Counted from the first letter of the stretch, positions 9,003 to 18,482 are shown. The stretch: 64,000 nt of DNA from Pandoraea sp. PE-S2T-3 (GCF_002179965.1 NZ_NGUQ01000015.1:248001-312000), one strand, 5' to 3'. The notes: generated by a model not told the origin, from the letters alone. Made by a program: numbers and translations.

Positions 9003-9647
9003 ATGAACGACGCCAAACGCCGAGCCCTGTTCGAGACGTTGCAGCAACTCAATCCGAACCCCACGACGGAGCTCGAGTACACGTCGCCCTTCGAGTTGCT
9101 CATCGCCGTGCTGCTGTCGGCGCAGGCGACCGACGTCTCGGTCAACAAGGCCACCCGCAAGATGTACGCCGTGGCGAACACACCCGCGAAGATGCTGGCG
9201 CTCGGCGAAGCCGGCGTGTCCGATTTCATCAAGACGATCGGCCTGTATCGCACCAAGGCGAAAAACGTCATCGCCACGTGCCAGATGTTGCTCGACCTGC
9301 ACGGCGGCGAAGTGCCGCGCTCGCGTGAGGCGCTGGAAGCGCTGCCGGGCGTCGGGCGCAAGACGGCCAACGTGGTGCTCAACACGGCGTTCGGCGAAGA
9401 CACGATTGCGGTCGACACGCATATCTTTCGCGTCGCCAACCGCACCGGTCTGGCGCCGGGCAAAGACCCGCTGGCCGTCGAACTGGCGCTGGAACGGGTC
9501 ATCCCGCGCGAATTCAGGCACGACGCTCATCATTGGCTGATTCTGCACGGCCGCTACGTCTGCAAGGCGCGCAAGCCCGAGTGCTGGCATTGCGCCATCG
9601 AGCCGCTCTGCGACTTCCGTCCGAAGACACCTGCGCCGAAAAACTGA
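9003..9647 (+). CDS. nth: Endonuclease III (DNA glycosylase/AP lyase)
   Basis: 214 residues, matching the normal length of about 211. The helix-hairpin-helix LPGVGRKTANVVLN carries the catalytic Lys, and AVDTHIFRVANR supplies the catalytic Asp. The C-terminal 4Fe-4S loop has spacing C-x6-C-x2-C-x5-C (CKARKPECWHCAIEPLC). It removes oxidised pyrimidines in base-excision repair. It probably shares a transcript with rsxB and ends at a strong bidirectional terminator. Confidence 0.97.
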   Translation: MNDAKRRALFETLQQLNPNPTTELEYTSPFELLIAVLLSAQATDVSVNKATRKMYAVANTPAKMLALGEAGVSDFIKTIGLYRTKAKNVIATCQMLLDLHGGEVPRSREALEALPGVGRKTANVVLNTAFGEDTIAVDTHIFRVANRTGLAPGKDPLAVELALERVIPREFRHDAHHWLILHGRYVCKARKPECWHCAIEPLCDFRPKTPAPKN

Positions 9648-9695
9648 AAACTTCCGAAGACAGCCGAAGTCAGTCGAATACCCGCACCCGCCATG

Positions 9696-9733
9696 CAAAA
9701 CGGGCGCTCCCATTGCAGGGAGCGCCCGTTTTG
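9696..9733. terminator. Bidirectional terminator between nth and the nitroreductase
   Basis: Sixteen-base arms (9696-9711 and 9718-9733; core CGGGCGCTCCC/GGGAGCGCCCG) with A4 left and T4 right, followed by GTTTTG. Confidence 0.92.
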
Positions 9734-9780
9734 TTTTGATCTTCCGAAACCATGCCGGTCGCACCGGCACATCAGAAAAA

Positions 9781-10374
9781 TCAGATGATGCGAGCCGCTT
9801 CGTCGAACGACAGACGCGGGTTGCGCGGGAACAGCTTGGCGTGATCACCGTAGCCGAGGTTACAGATGAAGTTCACGCGCCACTCGGTGCCGGCGAAGAA
9901 CGTGTCGTTGACCTTCTGCGCATCGAAGCCGGCCATCGGGCCGCAGTCGAGGCCCAGCGCACGGGCGGCGAGAATGAAGTAGCCGCCTTGCAGCGAGCTG
10001 TTCATATGCGCGGCACCGGCGGCCTTGGTGGCGTCGCCCGAGAACATCGGCACCATCTTTTCGGCACCGTTCGGGAACAGCTTCGGCAGGTGCTCGTAGA
10101 ACTTCAGATCGAAGGCGATGATCGCCGTCACCGGTGCCGTACGCGTCTTTTCAACGTTGCCCGGCGCCATGCATTCGATCAGCTTGGCCTTCGCCTCGGC
10201 GCTCTTGACGAACACGATGCGCGCGGGCGTCGTGTTGGCCGACGTCGGGCCCCACTTCACGAGGTCGTACAGCTCACGCAACGTCTCGTCGCTGACCGGC
10301 TTGTCGAGCCACTCATTGTGGGTTCGTGCGTCGGTGAACAGTTGGGCGATGGATTCTTTGGCGATAGTGCTCAT
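9781..10374 (-). CDS. RutE-like nitroreductase / malonic semialdehyde reductase family
   Basis: 197 residues, the length of RutE (196). FMN-binding nitroreductase fold; the flavin-site segments [17 protein letters not shown] and [19 protein letters not shown] are well kept, as is [18 protein letters not shown] near the C-terminus. RutE reduces 3-oxopropanoate formed during pyrimidine breakdown, but no other rut gene is here, so a general NAD(P)H:quinone/nitro reductase role is equally possible. The start MSTIAKES is preferred over an upstream in-frame Met because it fits the family N-terminus. Confidence 0.88.
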   Translation of the reverse strand: MSTIAKESIAQLFTDARTHNEWLDKPVSDETLRELYDLVKWGPTSANTTPARIVFVKSAEAKAKLIECMAPGNVEKTRTAPVTAIIAFDLKFYEHLPKLFPNGAEKMVPMFSGDATKAAGAAHMNSSLQGGYFILAARALGLDCGPMAGFDAQKVNDTFFAGTEWRVNFICNLGYGDHAKLFPRNPRLSFDEAARII

Positions 10375-10507
10375 GGCAATGACCTCGGGTAATGAAGCGC
10401 GAATTAAAGCGTGTGGCGACACATAAAGCGAACGGCGATTGTACCGTTGCCCGGCAACCGTCGCTGGCGAGACAAAAATCGCGGCGCGCCCGCCGGAACA
10501 GGCGATT

Positions 10508-11443
10508 TCAGGATGTGGCCGCCGAGGCTCGGGCCGACAGCCAGAGCACGCCGGCCAGAATCAGCATGCCGCCGCCGAGCTGCGCGGCGGTGAGCGTTTC
10601 GCCTAGCAGCATGGCCGCGAGCAACACGGTAACGACGGGTTCCAGCGTGGAGAGCATCGACGCGCGCCCGGCGCCAAGGCGCTGCAACCCCGCAAAGAAG
10701 GTCAGGATGGCGATGACCGTGGAACATACGGCAATCGCCACCAGCGCCGCCCAGCCGCCCGTATTCGCCGGCCAATGCAGTGACAGCCCCTGCCCGGTAC
10801 GGACCAGCGCCATCGCACTGAACGAGACGGTGGCGGCCAGACACACGAGGGTTGCCGTGGCACGAGGATCCACACCGCGTGTGAGCTTCGCCCCGACCAC
10901 GATGTAGCACGAGTAGATCAGCGCCGACCCCACGGCCAGCGCCATGCCGAGCGGCTGCCCCTGCCCGCCGCCCACGGTGAGCGCGGTGCCGAGCGAGCAC
11001 AGCAGCAGCGCGCCGAGCTTCACGGGCGTCAGGCGCTCATGCAGAAAGATGGCCGCCAGCACCGTGACGAAGACCGGGTAGAGATAGAGCAACAACGCGA
11101 CCAGCGACGCCTGCGCGTATTGCAGCGCGCCGAAGTAACACAACGACTGCCCCACGTAGCCGATACCGCCCATCAGCGCGATGCCCAGCGATTGCCGCCG
11201 CGACGGGAACGCCACCCGCCGCACCCGGCACCAGACGAGCAGCAACAGCGCCGCCACGAAGAACCGGAACAGCAGCATGGCGAAGAGATCCGCGCCGGAA
11301 GCGCTGGCCGCACGCGCGAAGATCGCCATCGCACCGAATGCCGACGCGGATACCGCGATCAACGCGATACCGCCCCAAGCCGATGGCGGGCGGGCATTTT
11401 GGACGGTGGCAGGCATAGCGGAGGATTGGGGGCTCTGCGACAT
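10508..11443 (-). CDS. EamA/DMT-superfamily exporter
   Basis: 311 residues with about ten hydrophobic helices arranged as two EamA repeats. The first spans roughly residues 20-150 ([20 protein letters not shown]) and the second 165-300 ([19 protein letters not shown], a typical EamA C-terminal signature). These inner-membrane proteins export amino acids or other metabolites. The substrate cannot be read from sequence. It diverges from the DUF1841 gene 62 bp away. Confidence 0.88.
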   Translation of the reverse strand: MSQSPQSSAMPATVQNARPPSAWGGIALIAVSASAFGAMAIFARAASASGADLFAMLLFRFFVAALLLLVWCRVRRVAFPSRRQSLGIALMGGIGYVGQSLCYFGALQYAQASLVALLLYLYPVFVTVLAAIFLHERLTPVKLGALLLCSLGTALTVGGGQGQPLGMALAVGSALIYSCYIVVGAKLTRGVDPRATATLVCLAATVSFSAMALVRTGQGLSLHWPANTGGWAALVAIAVCSTVIAILTFFAGLQRLGAGRASMLSTLEPVVTVLLAAMLLGETLTAAQLGGGMLILAGVLWLSARASAATS

Positions 11444-11505
11444 GATTAAGCGAATTGAGCGACAATACGGCCTGTTTGGCGTCACGAGAACCCCACGGAG
11501 TCCCC

Positions 11506-11937
11506 ATGTTCAATCCCAGCCGCGATGAAGTGCGGCAATTTTTCTGCACGACCTGGCAAAAGCAACGCGACGGCAACATCCTCACGCCGCTCGAGACGAT
11601 TGCCGCCGACTGGATCAACGAACATCCGGAATACCACGACGCGCTGGGCGACACCGAAGAAGCGAGCGCGCGCGACTACTCGCCCGAAGGCGGCCAGACC
11701 AACCCGTTCCTGCACCTGTCGATGCATCTGGCGATCAGCGAACAGGTCTCGATCGATCAGCCGCCCGGCATTCGCGCCGCGTATGAAAAGCTGACGAACC
11801 GGCTCGACTCGCCGCACGAAGCCCAGCACCGCATCATGGAATGTCTGGGACAAACGCTGTGGGAAGCCCAGCGCAGCGGCCAGCCGCCCGATTCCGACGC
11901 CTATCTGCAACGCATCGAGCAGCAAGCCTCGCGTTAA
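11506..11937 (+). CDS. DUF1841 family protein
   Basis: 143 residues, soluble, no signal peptide. The sequence MFNPSRDEVRQFFCTTWQK and the core NPFLHLSMHLAISEQVSID are characteristic of DUF1841 (PF08897), a beta/gamma-proteobacterial family of unknown function. An SD-like GGAG lies 7 nt before the ATG. It closes with its own terminator. Confidence 0.85.
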   Translation: MFNPSRDEVRQFFCTTWQKQRDGNILTPLETIAADWINEHPEYHDALGDTEEASARDYSPEGGQTNPFLHLSMHLAISEQVSIDQPPGIRAAYEKLTNRLDSPHEAQHRIMECLGQTLWEAQRSGQPPDSDAYLQRIEQQASR

Positions 11938-11975
11938 GCTGCCCAGCGCACAGCATAACAACGACAAGAACGAAG

Positions 11976-12010
11976 AAAACGACGGTTGCCATGAGGCAAC
12001 CGTCGTTTTT
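11976..12010. terminator. Bidirectional terminator between DUF1841 and cytochrome genes
   Basis: Fifteen-base arms around ATGA (11991-11994), stem core ACGACGGTTGCC/GGCAACCGTCGT, with A4 on the left and T6 on the right. Confidence 0.92.
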
Positions 12011-12073
12011 TGCTTTCTGAACGACGCCGCGTAACTTCGCTACGTCGCCACGCCGCTAGCCAGCTATCCCGCC

Positions 12074-12487
12074 TTACTTCTTGGTGACCAGATCGCCGGG
12101 CAGCGATTCGATATACGCGGCCATGTCCTTCAGCTCTTGCGAGGTGAACGGACGCGGCTTGCCGTCTTTGCCGATCGTTGCCGGGTTGGACATCACCTGC
12201 GTCTTCATGATGGCGTTGCTACGCCCGAAGACGAGACTCTGTTCGTTCTGATACGCCCGCAGCGCGTTGTACACATAGTCGGCGTACTGCCCTGCCAGCT
12301 TCGGATACTCCGGCGTGATCGGTGCGTTCAGGTTCGCGCCGTGGCAGCTCACGCACATGCCCTTGTCGACGAGTGCCTTGCCGTTGGCGATATTGCCCGC
12401 AGCATGAGCGGCACCGGTCAGACCGGCCAGCGTGGCGCCGAGCGCCAGGGACGCCGCGAGTGCGGCCTTTGCCATCGAATGCTTCAT
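12074..12487 (-). CDS. Periplasmic c-type cytochrome (monohaem, class I)
   Basis: 137 residues. A signal peptide spans residues 1-30 (AAHAA/GN cleavage). Haem attachment is CVSCH at 45-49; the sixth ligand is probably a Met in IMKTQVM or another downstream Met. The C-terminal helix FTSQELKDMAAYIESLP is typical of cytochrome c4/c553-like domains. It should carry electrons in the periplasm toward an oxidase. An excellent SD (GAGGAGAA) precedes the start. It is the second gene of a pair with the cytochrome at 12513-12869 (25 bp gap). Confidence 0.93.
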   Translation of the reverse strand: MKHSMAKAALAASLALGATLAGLTGAAHAAGNIANGKALVDKGMCVSCHGANLNAPITPEYPKLAGQYADYVYNALRAYQNEQSLVFGRSNAIMKTQVMSNPATIGKDGKPRPFTSQELKDMAAYIESLPGDLVTKK

Positions 12488-12512
12488 CGTGTTCTCCTCA
12501 GCCACGCACGTT

Positions 12513-12869
12513 TTACTTCTGGGGATTGACCGGCGTCGACGCCGTTTGCGCCGCGTAGTACGCGGCAATGTCGACGATGTCCTGCTCGGTCAACGTGGCT
12601 GCGATGCCATGCATCGTCTGGAACTTGCGATCGCCCTTGGCGTACTCCTTCAGGGCATTTTCGATGTACTTGGCATTCTGTCCGCCGATCCGGGGCACGT
12701 GATACACCTCGGGAAACGCGGTCCGATAATCGGGAATGCCGTGGCAGCCAATACACATGGCGACCTTGTCCTTTGCCGCCTCGGGATTGGGCTTGAGTTC
12801 GGCCGCATGAAGCGCGGTGAGCGACGTGCTGCCGAGCGCCAGCGCCATCATCGTGAGGAACTTTTTCAT
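12513..12869 (-). CDS. Periplasmic c-type cytochrome (monohaem, class I)
   Basis: 118 residues. Signal peptide 1-22 (LTALHAAE). Haem motif CIGCH at 39-43; KFQTMHGIAATL offers the axial Met, and the C-terminal helix LTEQDIVDIAAYYAAQ closes the fold. It resembles the partner downstream (12074-12487) and looks like one half of a di-haem c4 split into two genes. The two are probably co-transcribed from a promoter in the 281-bp region shared with the divergent MoxR gene. The electron partner is unknown. Confidence 0.93.
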   Translation of the reverse strand: MKKFLTMMALALGSTSLTALHAAELKPNPEAAKDKVAMCIGCHGIPDYRTAFPEVYHVPRIGGQNAKYIENALKEYAKGDRKFQTMHGIAATLTEQDIVDIAAYYAAQTASTPVNPQK

Positions 12870-13150
12870 GGTCTTCTTGGGAACGTTTTTGGTTGGAATA
12901 CCGGCCCGCAACACACAGGTCGCCGTCCCGACTCCAAGGCAGACGACCCGTGAAAAAAGCAATCGATTGTAACCCACGCCCCCCAATGCGCAAACTCGGG
13001 GCTGACCCGCACAGTTCTCCGAAGTTTTTTCGCAAGCCCTTGATGCGGCGAGACATTTTGAAAGCGCCAGCGAGCCGTATGTGCATTGTCTTATACTGAA
13101 GTTTTTCCCTGCCCGGCCGGTTGGCCGGCTGTTTGCGGACGGCTCTGACA

Positions 13151-13993
13151 ATGCGCTTCGAAGGCTCCTCCCAGTACGTCGCCACCGACGACCTCAAACT
13201 CGCGGTGAACGCGGCGGCCACCCTGCAACGCCCCCTGCTCATCAAAGGCGAACCCGGCACCGGCAAGACCATGCTGGCCGAAGAAGTCGCCGCGGCGCTC
13301 GACATGCCGCTGCTGCAATGGCACGTGAAGTCGACCACCAAGGCACAGCAGGGCCTCTACGAATACGACGCCGTCTCGCGCCTGCGCGATTCGCAACTGG
13401 GCGACGAGCGCGTGCGCGACATCGCCAACTACATCGTCAAGGGCGTGCTCTGGCAGGCGTTCGAGGCCGAGCAACAAACGGTGCTGCTGATCGACGAAAT
13501 CGACAAGGCGGACATCGAATTCCCGAACGATCTGCTGCGCGAACTCGACCGCATGGAGTTCTACGTCTACGAGACGCGCCAGCTCGTGAAAGCGCGCCAC
13601 CGGCCGCTCGTGATCATCACGTCGAACAACGAGAAAGAACTGCCCGACGCCTTCCTGCGCCGCTGCTTCTTCCACTACATCAAGTTCCCCGATCCGTCGA
13701 CGATGCAGTCGATCATCGACGTGCACTTCCCGAACATTCGCCACGAACTGGTGAACGCCGCGATGGCGACGTTCTTCGAAGTGCGCGAGATTCCGGGCCT
13801 GAAGAAGAAGCCGTCGACCTCGGAGCTGATCGACTGGCTCAAGCTGCTGATGGCCGAAGAGATCGGCCCCGACGCGTTGCGCAGCGCCGACAACAAGCTG
13901 GCCATCCCGCCGCTCGCGGGCGCCCTGCTCAAGAACGAACAGGACATGCATCTGTTCGAGCGCCTCGTCTTCATGAACCGCGCCAACCGGTAA
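13151..13993 (+). CDS. MoxR-family AAA+ ATPase
   Basis: 280 residues. Walker A GEPGTGKT at 33-40, Walker B TVLLIDEIDKAD, sensor 1 VIITSNNEKELPDAFLRRC and a helical lid. MoxR ATPases work as chaperones or insertases together with VWA-domain partners, and the next gene encodes one. The pair resembles CoxD/CoxE-type and other metal-cofactor maturation pairs. The target enzyme is not in the window. The start at MRFEGSSQY matches the family. Confidence 0.92.
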   Translation: MRFEGSSQYVATDDLKLAVNAAATLQRPLLIKGEPGTGKTMLAEEVAAALDMPLLQWHVKSTTKAQQGLYEYDAVSRLRDSQLGDERVRDIANYIVKGVLWQAFEAEQQTVLLIDEIDKADIEFPNDLLRELDRMEFYVYETRQLVKARHRPLVIITSNNEKELPDAFLRRCFFHYIKFPDPSTMQSIIDVHFPNIRHELVNAAMATFFEVREIPGLKKKPSTSELIDWLKLLMAEEIGPDALRSADNKLAIPPLAGALLKNEQDMHLFERLVFMNRANR

Positions 13994-14006
13994 GCGCGCC
14001 ACCGTC

Positions 14007-15182
14007 ATGCTGATCGACTTCTTCTACACCCTGCGCGCAGCCAAGCTGCCCGTTTCGGTCAAGGAATACCTGACGTTGCTCGAAGCGCTGCAACGTCAGG
14101 TCATCGCGCCCTCGCTCGACGAGTTCTACTATCTGGCGCGGCTCTCGCTCGTGAAGGACGAGAAGCACTACGACAAGTTCGATCAGGCGTTCGGCGCGTA
14201 CTTCAAGGGCGTGCAGCAGTTGGTGGACGCCTCCGGCGAAGTGCCGCTCGACTGGCTCAAGAAGCGCATGGAGCGCGAGCTCTCGCCCGAAGACAAGGCG
14301 CGCATTCAGGCGCTGGGCGGCCTCGACAAGCTCATGGAGCGCCTGAAGGAACTGTTCGAGGAACAGAAAGGCCGTCACGAAGGCGGCAGCAAATGGATCG
14401 GCACCGGCGGCACGTCGCCGTTCGGCAATGGCGGCTTCAACCCCGAAGGCATTCGCATCGGCGGCGAGAGCAACGGCAACCGCACGGCCGTCAAAGTGTG
14501 GGATCAACGCAGCTATCGCGATTACGACGACACGGTCGAACTCGGCACGCGCAACATCAAGGTGGCATTGCGCCGCCTGCGCAAGTTCGCGCGCGAAGGC
14601 GCCGCCGAAGAACTCGATCTGGACGATACGATCCGTGCGACGGCGGCCAACGCCGGCTGGCTCGACCTCAAGCTCGTGCCGGAACGCCACAACAATGTGA
14701 AGGTGCTTATGCTGCTCGATGTGGGCGGCTCGATGGACGACCACATTGCGCGTACCGAAGAGCTGTTTTCTGCGGCGAAATCCGAATTCAAGCACCTTGA
14801 GTTCTACTACTTCCACAACTGCGTCTACGACTATCTGTGGCGGCAGAACCGGCGGCGTCACAACGAGCGCTTCGACACGTGGGACGTGCTGCGCAAGTAC
14901 CCGCCCGACTACAAGCTGATCTTCGTGGGCGACGCCACCATGAGCCCCTACGAAGTGCTGCAACCGGGCGGCTCCGTGGAATACAACAACAAGGAAGCGG
15001 GGGCCGTCTGGCTGCGCCGCTTCATCGACCGCTTCCCCAAGCATGCGTGGCTCAACCCCGAGCCCGAGGCGCTATGGCAGTATCGGCAATCGATTTCGGT
15101 GATTCGCCAGCTCTTCGCGAACCGGATGTACCCGATTACCCTCGCCGGCCTCGAAACCGCGATGCGCACGCTCAGCAAGTAG
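14007..15182 (+). CDS. VWA-domain protein, CoxE family (MoxR partner)
   Basis: 391 residues, cytosolic. The C-terminal half (about 225-390) is a von Willebrand A-like domain with a MIDAS motif DVGGSMDDH and a later FVGDATMSPYE. The N-terminal half is helical and charged (LLIDFFYTLRAAKLPVSVKEYL-like start, with a Gly-rich linker near 130-160). It is 13 bp after the MoxR gene, so the two are translated together. It probably acts as the metal-binding partner that presents a client protein to the ATPase. Confidence 0.9.
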   Translation: MLIDFFYTLRAAKLPVSVKEYLTLLEALQRQVIAPSLDEFYYLARLSLVKDEKHYDKFDQAFGAYFKGVQQLVDASGEVPLDWLKKRMERELSPEDKARIQALGGLDKLMERLKELFEEQKGRHEGGSKWIGTGGTSPFGNGGFNPEGIRIGGESNGNRTAVKVWDQRSYRDYDDTVELGTRNIKVALRRLRKFAREGAAEELDLDDTIRATAANAGWLDLKLVPERHNNVKVLMLLDVGGSMDDHIARTEELFSAAKSEFKHLEFYYFHNCVYDYLWRQNRRRHNERFDTWDVLRKYPPDYKLIFVGDATMSPYEVLQPGGSVEYNNKEAGAVWLRRFIDRFPKHAWLNPEPEALWQYRQSISVIRQLFANRMYPITLAGLETAMRTLSK

Positions 15183-15230
15183 ACGCCGGACCCGCGCACC
15201 ACCATAAGAACTAAACAACACGAGACACTC

Positions 15231-16436
15231 ATGACGTCCAGTACCACGCCAGTGCCCCCGCTGCCGCCGTTGAGGCCGCTCGCGGACACCTCGCCCTCGG
15301 CCATCGTCGCCGGCTTCGTGGCGATGATGACCGGCTACACGAGCTCGCTCATCCTGATGTTTCAGGCCGGACAGGCCGCACACCTCACGCCGGGCCAGAT
15401 TTCCTCATGGATCTGGGCGCTGTCGATCGGCATGGGCGTCACGACCATCGGGCTATCGCTGCGCTACCGCACGCCCGTGGTCATCGCGTGGTCGACGCCG
15501 GGCGCTGCGCTGCTGATCACGTCGCTGCCGGGCGTGCCCTATAGCGAAGCCATCGGGGCCTTCATCGTCTGCAACGCGTTGATTGCCATCTGCGGACTGA
15601 CGGGCGGTTTCGAGACCATCATGCGGCGCGTGCCACCGGCGCTGGCATCGGCGCTGCTCGCGGGCATTCTGTTTCGCATCGGGCTGGAAATCTTCGTCGC
15701 GGTACAGCATCAGACGGCGCTCGTACTCGCCATGTTCTTCACCTATCTGATCGTCAAACGCCTCGCCTCGCGCTATGCGATTCTGCTGGCCCTCATCGTC
15801 GGCACCGCTGTCGCGGGCGGGCTTGGCCTGCTGGATTTCAGCCACTTCAACATCGCACTCGCCAAACCGGTGTGGACCACGCCGTCGTTCTCGCTCTCGG
15901 CGACCATCAGCATCGCGATTCCGCTGTTCGTCGTGGCCATGGCCTCGCAGAACGTACCGGGCCTCGCGGTGCTGCGCGCCGATGGCTATAACGTGCCGGC
16001 CTCGCCGCTGATCTCGACCACGGGCATCGCGTCGGTCTTGCTCGCCCCGTTCGGCGCACACGGCATTCATCTGGCCGCGATTACCGCCGCCATCTGCACC
16101 GGGCGCGAAGCCCATGAAGACCCCAACAAGCGCTACACGGCAGCCGTCTGGTCCGGTGTGTTCTATCTGATCGCAGGCACGTTCGGCGCAACGATTGCCG
16201 CGCTGTTTGCCGCGTTCCCGAAGGCGCTCGTGGTGTCGATTGCGGCGCTCGCGCTGTTCGGCTCGATCATGAACGGGCTGGCCAATGCGATGAGCGACAC
16301 GAAGCAGCGCGAAGCGGCGCTGATCACGTTCATGGTGACGGCCTCGGGGCTCACGTTGCTGTCCATCGGCTCGGCGTTCTGGGGGTTGATCGCAGGCGTG
16401 GTGACGCTGACGATTCTTCAGTGGCGGCGCGCCTGA
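15231..16436 (+). CDS. benE: BenE-family benzoate/H+ symporter
   Basis: 401 residues, 10-12 hydrophobic helices. Family signatures include GFVAMMTGYTSSLILMFQA near the N-terminus, IAWSTPGAALL around residue 85, FVVAMASQNVPGLAVLRADG near 235 and FGAHGIHLAAITAAICTG near 275. BenE imports benzoate with protons. No ben or cat catabolic gene is nearby, so the true substrate may be another aromatic acid. It lies 48 bp after the CoxE-like gene. Confidence 0.9.
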   Translation: MTSSTTPVPPLPPLRPLADTSPSAIVAGFVAMMTGYTSSLILMFQAGQAAHLTPGQISSWIWALSIGMGVTTIGLSLRYRTPVVIAWSTPGAALLITSLPGVPYSEAIGAFIVCNALIAICGLTGGFETIMRRVPPALASALLAGILFRIGLEIFVAVQHQTALVLAMFFTYLIVKRLASRYAILLALIVGTAVAGGLGLLDFSHFNIALAKPVWTTPSFSLSATISIAIPLFVVAMASQNVPGLAVLRADGYNVPASPLISTTGIASVLLAPFGAHGIHLAAITAAICTGREAHEDPNKRYTAAVWSGVFYLIAGTFGATIAALFAAFPKALVVSIAALALFGSIMNGLANAMSDTKQREAALITFMVTASGLTLLSIGSAFWGLIAGVVTLTILQWRRA

Positions 16437-16500
16437 ACCGGTGCGTATCGAAGTGATACCATTCGGCCCGCAACGTATTTCGACGCCGACATGATGTCAG

Positions 16501-16530
16501 GCGATTTCAGGCAATTTCAGGCAATTTCAG
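16501..16530 (+). repeat. Three tandem decamers (GCRATTTCAG) at the DUF2322 ribosome binding site
   Basis: GCGATTTCAG, GCAATTTCAG and GCAATTTCAG follow each other directly, and the last runs into GGAG, 11 bp before the ATG at 16544. Copy-number change by slippage would move the leader but not the SD. Confidence 0.6.
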
Positions 16531-16543
16531 GAGTGGCAAGACA

Positions 16544-16888
16544 ATGGCAGTGATCGAACCGACCCCGGTCTTCAAGGAAAACCTCGTACTGATGGCCGCG
16601 ACCGGCAGCATCGACGGGATTGCCCGCATCGAACTGCGCGACGGCAGCGGTGCCGTCGTGGCGACCATCGAAAATGCACCGGGCAAGCAAGGCTCACTCG
16701 CGGTGTACCACTACCTGAAGCAAGCCTTCGGCACGCTCGACGCCGCTGCCGCCGAACACGGTCTGGCCGTGTTTGCCGAGCACACCGCCGACGCGCGCAA
16801 TCGTCCGGGCGCGCACCCGAACGTCGATCGCCTGCTGGCCGTGATTGCCGGCGGCGGTGCACTCACCATCGACGAGATCGCGGCATAA
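16544..16888 (+). CDS. DUF2322 family protein
   Basis: 114 residues, soluble. The stretches ENAPGKQGSLAVYHYLKQ and GLAVFAEHTADARNRPGAH match DUF2322 (PF10084), a small conserved family of unknown function. GGAG lies 11 bp before the ATG. It stands alone between benE and a bidirectional terminator. Confidence 0.85.
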   Translation: MAVIEPTPVFKENLVLMAATGSIDGIARIELRDGSGAVVATIENAPGKQGSLAVYHYLKQAFGTLDAAAAEHGLAVFAEHTADARNRPGAHPNVDRLLAVIAGGGALTIDEIAA

Positions 16889-16916
16889 CGCTTATGCGTT
16901 TTTGCGCAGTGCCATG

Positions 16917-16946
16917 AAAAAAGCCAGCCTTTCGGCTGGCTTTTTC
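16917..16946. terminator. Bidirectional terminator between DUF2322 and spermidine-synthase-like genes
   Basis: Stem AAAGCCAGCC (16920-16929)/GGCTGGCTTT (16934-16943) with a TTTC loop, flanked by A-run and T-run. Confidence 0.92.
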
Positions 16947-16988
16947 ACGTCTGGCCGACGCCGTCAGATCGACGGCAGCGGGTCGACC

Positions 16989-17819
16989 TCAGATCGTCAG
17001 CACCGGACCGCCGTCGCCATTGGCCGAGCGCAGTTGCTTGACCCAGCGCTTGGCGGGCAGGCCCGTTGCGGCTTCCACGATCTTGGCGCGGGCTTCCACG
17101 TCTTTCCATTCGACCGACAGCAGCGGGCCGTTGAAGGCCAGCACGATCACATTGCCGTCGTGCACTTCCGGAAACTCGATCACGCGGTTGTCGAACGCCT
17201 GACGCAGGCGGCGAATGTTCTTCGGGTAGCTGTCGTGGTCGCCGAACAGGTTCATCGTCAGCATGCCCGGTGCGCGCAGCGTCGCGCGGCAAGCCTTGTA
17301 GAACGCCGGCGTGTCGTGCACGGGGCCACGCGCGGTCGCGTCGTACAGATCGATTTGCAGGACATCGACACTGCCGTGATTCGCGGTGTCGGTAACGAAG
17401 TTCCACGCGTCGTCTTCGATCACTTTCAAGTGACGCGAATCGCTCGGCAGGTTGAACATCGTGCGCGCCGCGATCACCACGGCGGGGTTCAGCTCAACGG
17501 CGGTCACTTGCGTGCGCGGGAATTGCTGATGCGAAAACTTCGTGAGCGAGCCGGTGCCCAGACCCAGTTGCACCACATGCTTCGGGGCGCGCATGAACAG
17601 CAACCACGCCATCATCTGTTGCGCGTATTCCAGCTCGATACGATCGGGCTTGGAAAGACGCATCGCACCTTGCACCCACGCCGTGCCGAAATGCAGGTAA
17701 CGCACGCCACCCTGTTCAGAAAACGTCACCGGCGCAAAGCGCGGAGTGTAACGACGGGCGGGGCGATCTTCGGTGACGAACGCTTCGGCTTCGATGGATT
17801 TGCGTTTGATGAGGGTCAT
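16989..17819 (-). CDS. Spermidine/spermine synthase-like methyltransferase-fold protein
   Basis: 276 residues. Rossmann SAM-type motif VVQLGLGTGSLTKF around 100, acidic VTAVELNPAVV after the next strand, and LQIDLYDATARGP with the Asp of the polyamine-synthase active site. This is the spermidine-synthase fold, but such stand-alone homologues often do not make spermidine, and no S-adenosylmethionine decarboxylase is present. The start MTLIKRKS is set by GAAGGA 7-8 bp upstream. It is the last gene of the co-directional run ubiC, glycosylase, this gene. Confidence 0.8.
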   Translation of the reverse strand: MTLIKRKSIEAEAFVTEDRPARRYTPRFAPVTFSEQGGVRYLHFGTAWVQGAMRLSKPDRIELEYAQQMMAWLLFMRAPKHVVQLGLGTGSLTKFSHQQFPRTQVTAVELNPAVVIAARTMFNLPSDSRHLKVIEDDAWNFVTDTANHGSVDVLQIDLYDATARGPVHDTPAFYKACRATLRAPGMLTMNLFGDHDSYPKNIRRLRQAFDNRVIEFPEVHDGNVIVLAFNGPLLSVEWKDVEARAKIVEAATGLPAKRWVKQLRSANGDGGPVLTI

Positions 17820-17941
17820 GAGTCCTTCGGGGAGATTCGGGAAATTCCGATGGGATCGCATTGTACCGGGTTCACGCGACACAGCCTTCGCAGGGACCAC
17901 GGGACGGCATGCTCCCTGCGCTTCCCGCGTCCGCGACTTCG

Positions 17942-18475
17942 TTATGCGATGTCGAGCCAATCGCGCAGTGCGAGCCACGCATCGCACTTGGTCGCATAGG
18001 GAATCGTGTAAGCCGGGCTGCTGGACGGCAGCAACACGACGGGTATCGTGACGCCGCCTTGCGCCAGTGCGCGCTGGCCGATGCGCCCCGCCGTACCGCC
18101 GTTGAACGCCACCGCGCGCAGCGATGGCAACGTGGCGATCAACCCAGCCAGATCGCTGCCCGCATGCAGACGGATATTGCTGTCGAGGCTGCCTTCGCGA
18201 CGCGCTTCGGCCACCACGTCCCATAGCCCGATGCCATGCGAGCGCACCATATCGAGCCGCGCCGCATAGTCGAGCGTGGGCAACGGCTTGCCGATCACTT
18301 CCCCCACCAGATGCCAGAAACGGTTTTGCGGGTGCGCATAGTACTGCTGGTGCGCGAGCGACACTTCACCGGGCAGGCTGCCGAGGATCAGGACGCGCGT
18401 GTTCGCGTCCACCACGGGCGGGAAATTGCGCTTGAGATCGGGTGAATCGGATGGATCGGCTGGCTTGGCAGTCAT
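17942..18475 (-). CDS. DNA-deoxyinosine glycosylase (UDG family 6, HDG)
   Basis: 177 residues. The N-terminal motif LILGSLPGEVSLAHQQYYAH with the following PQNRFWHLV is the signature of family-6 glycosylases, and the C-terminal LLPSSSPAYTIPY completes the active site. Members excise hypoxanthine (deaminated adenine) from DNA. It begins 7 bp after ubiC ends, so the two are co-transcribed. The identification is by motif recall. Confidence 0.85.
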   Translation of the reverse strand: MTAKPADPSDSPDLKRNFPPVVDANTRVLILGSLPGEVSLAHQQYYAHPQNRFWHLVGEVIGKPLPTLDYAARLDMVRSHGIGLWDVVAEARREGSLDSNIRLHAGSDLAGLIATLPSLRAVAFNGGTAGRIGQRALAQGGVTIPVVLLPSSSPAYTIPYATKCDAWLALRDWLDIA

Positions 18476-18482
18476 GAAGTGC

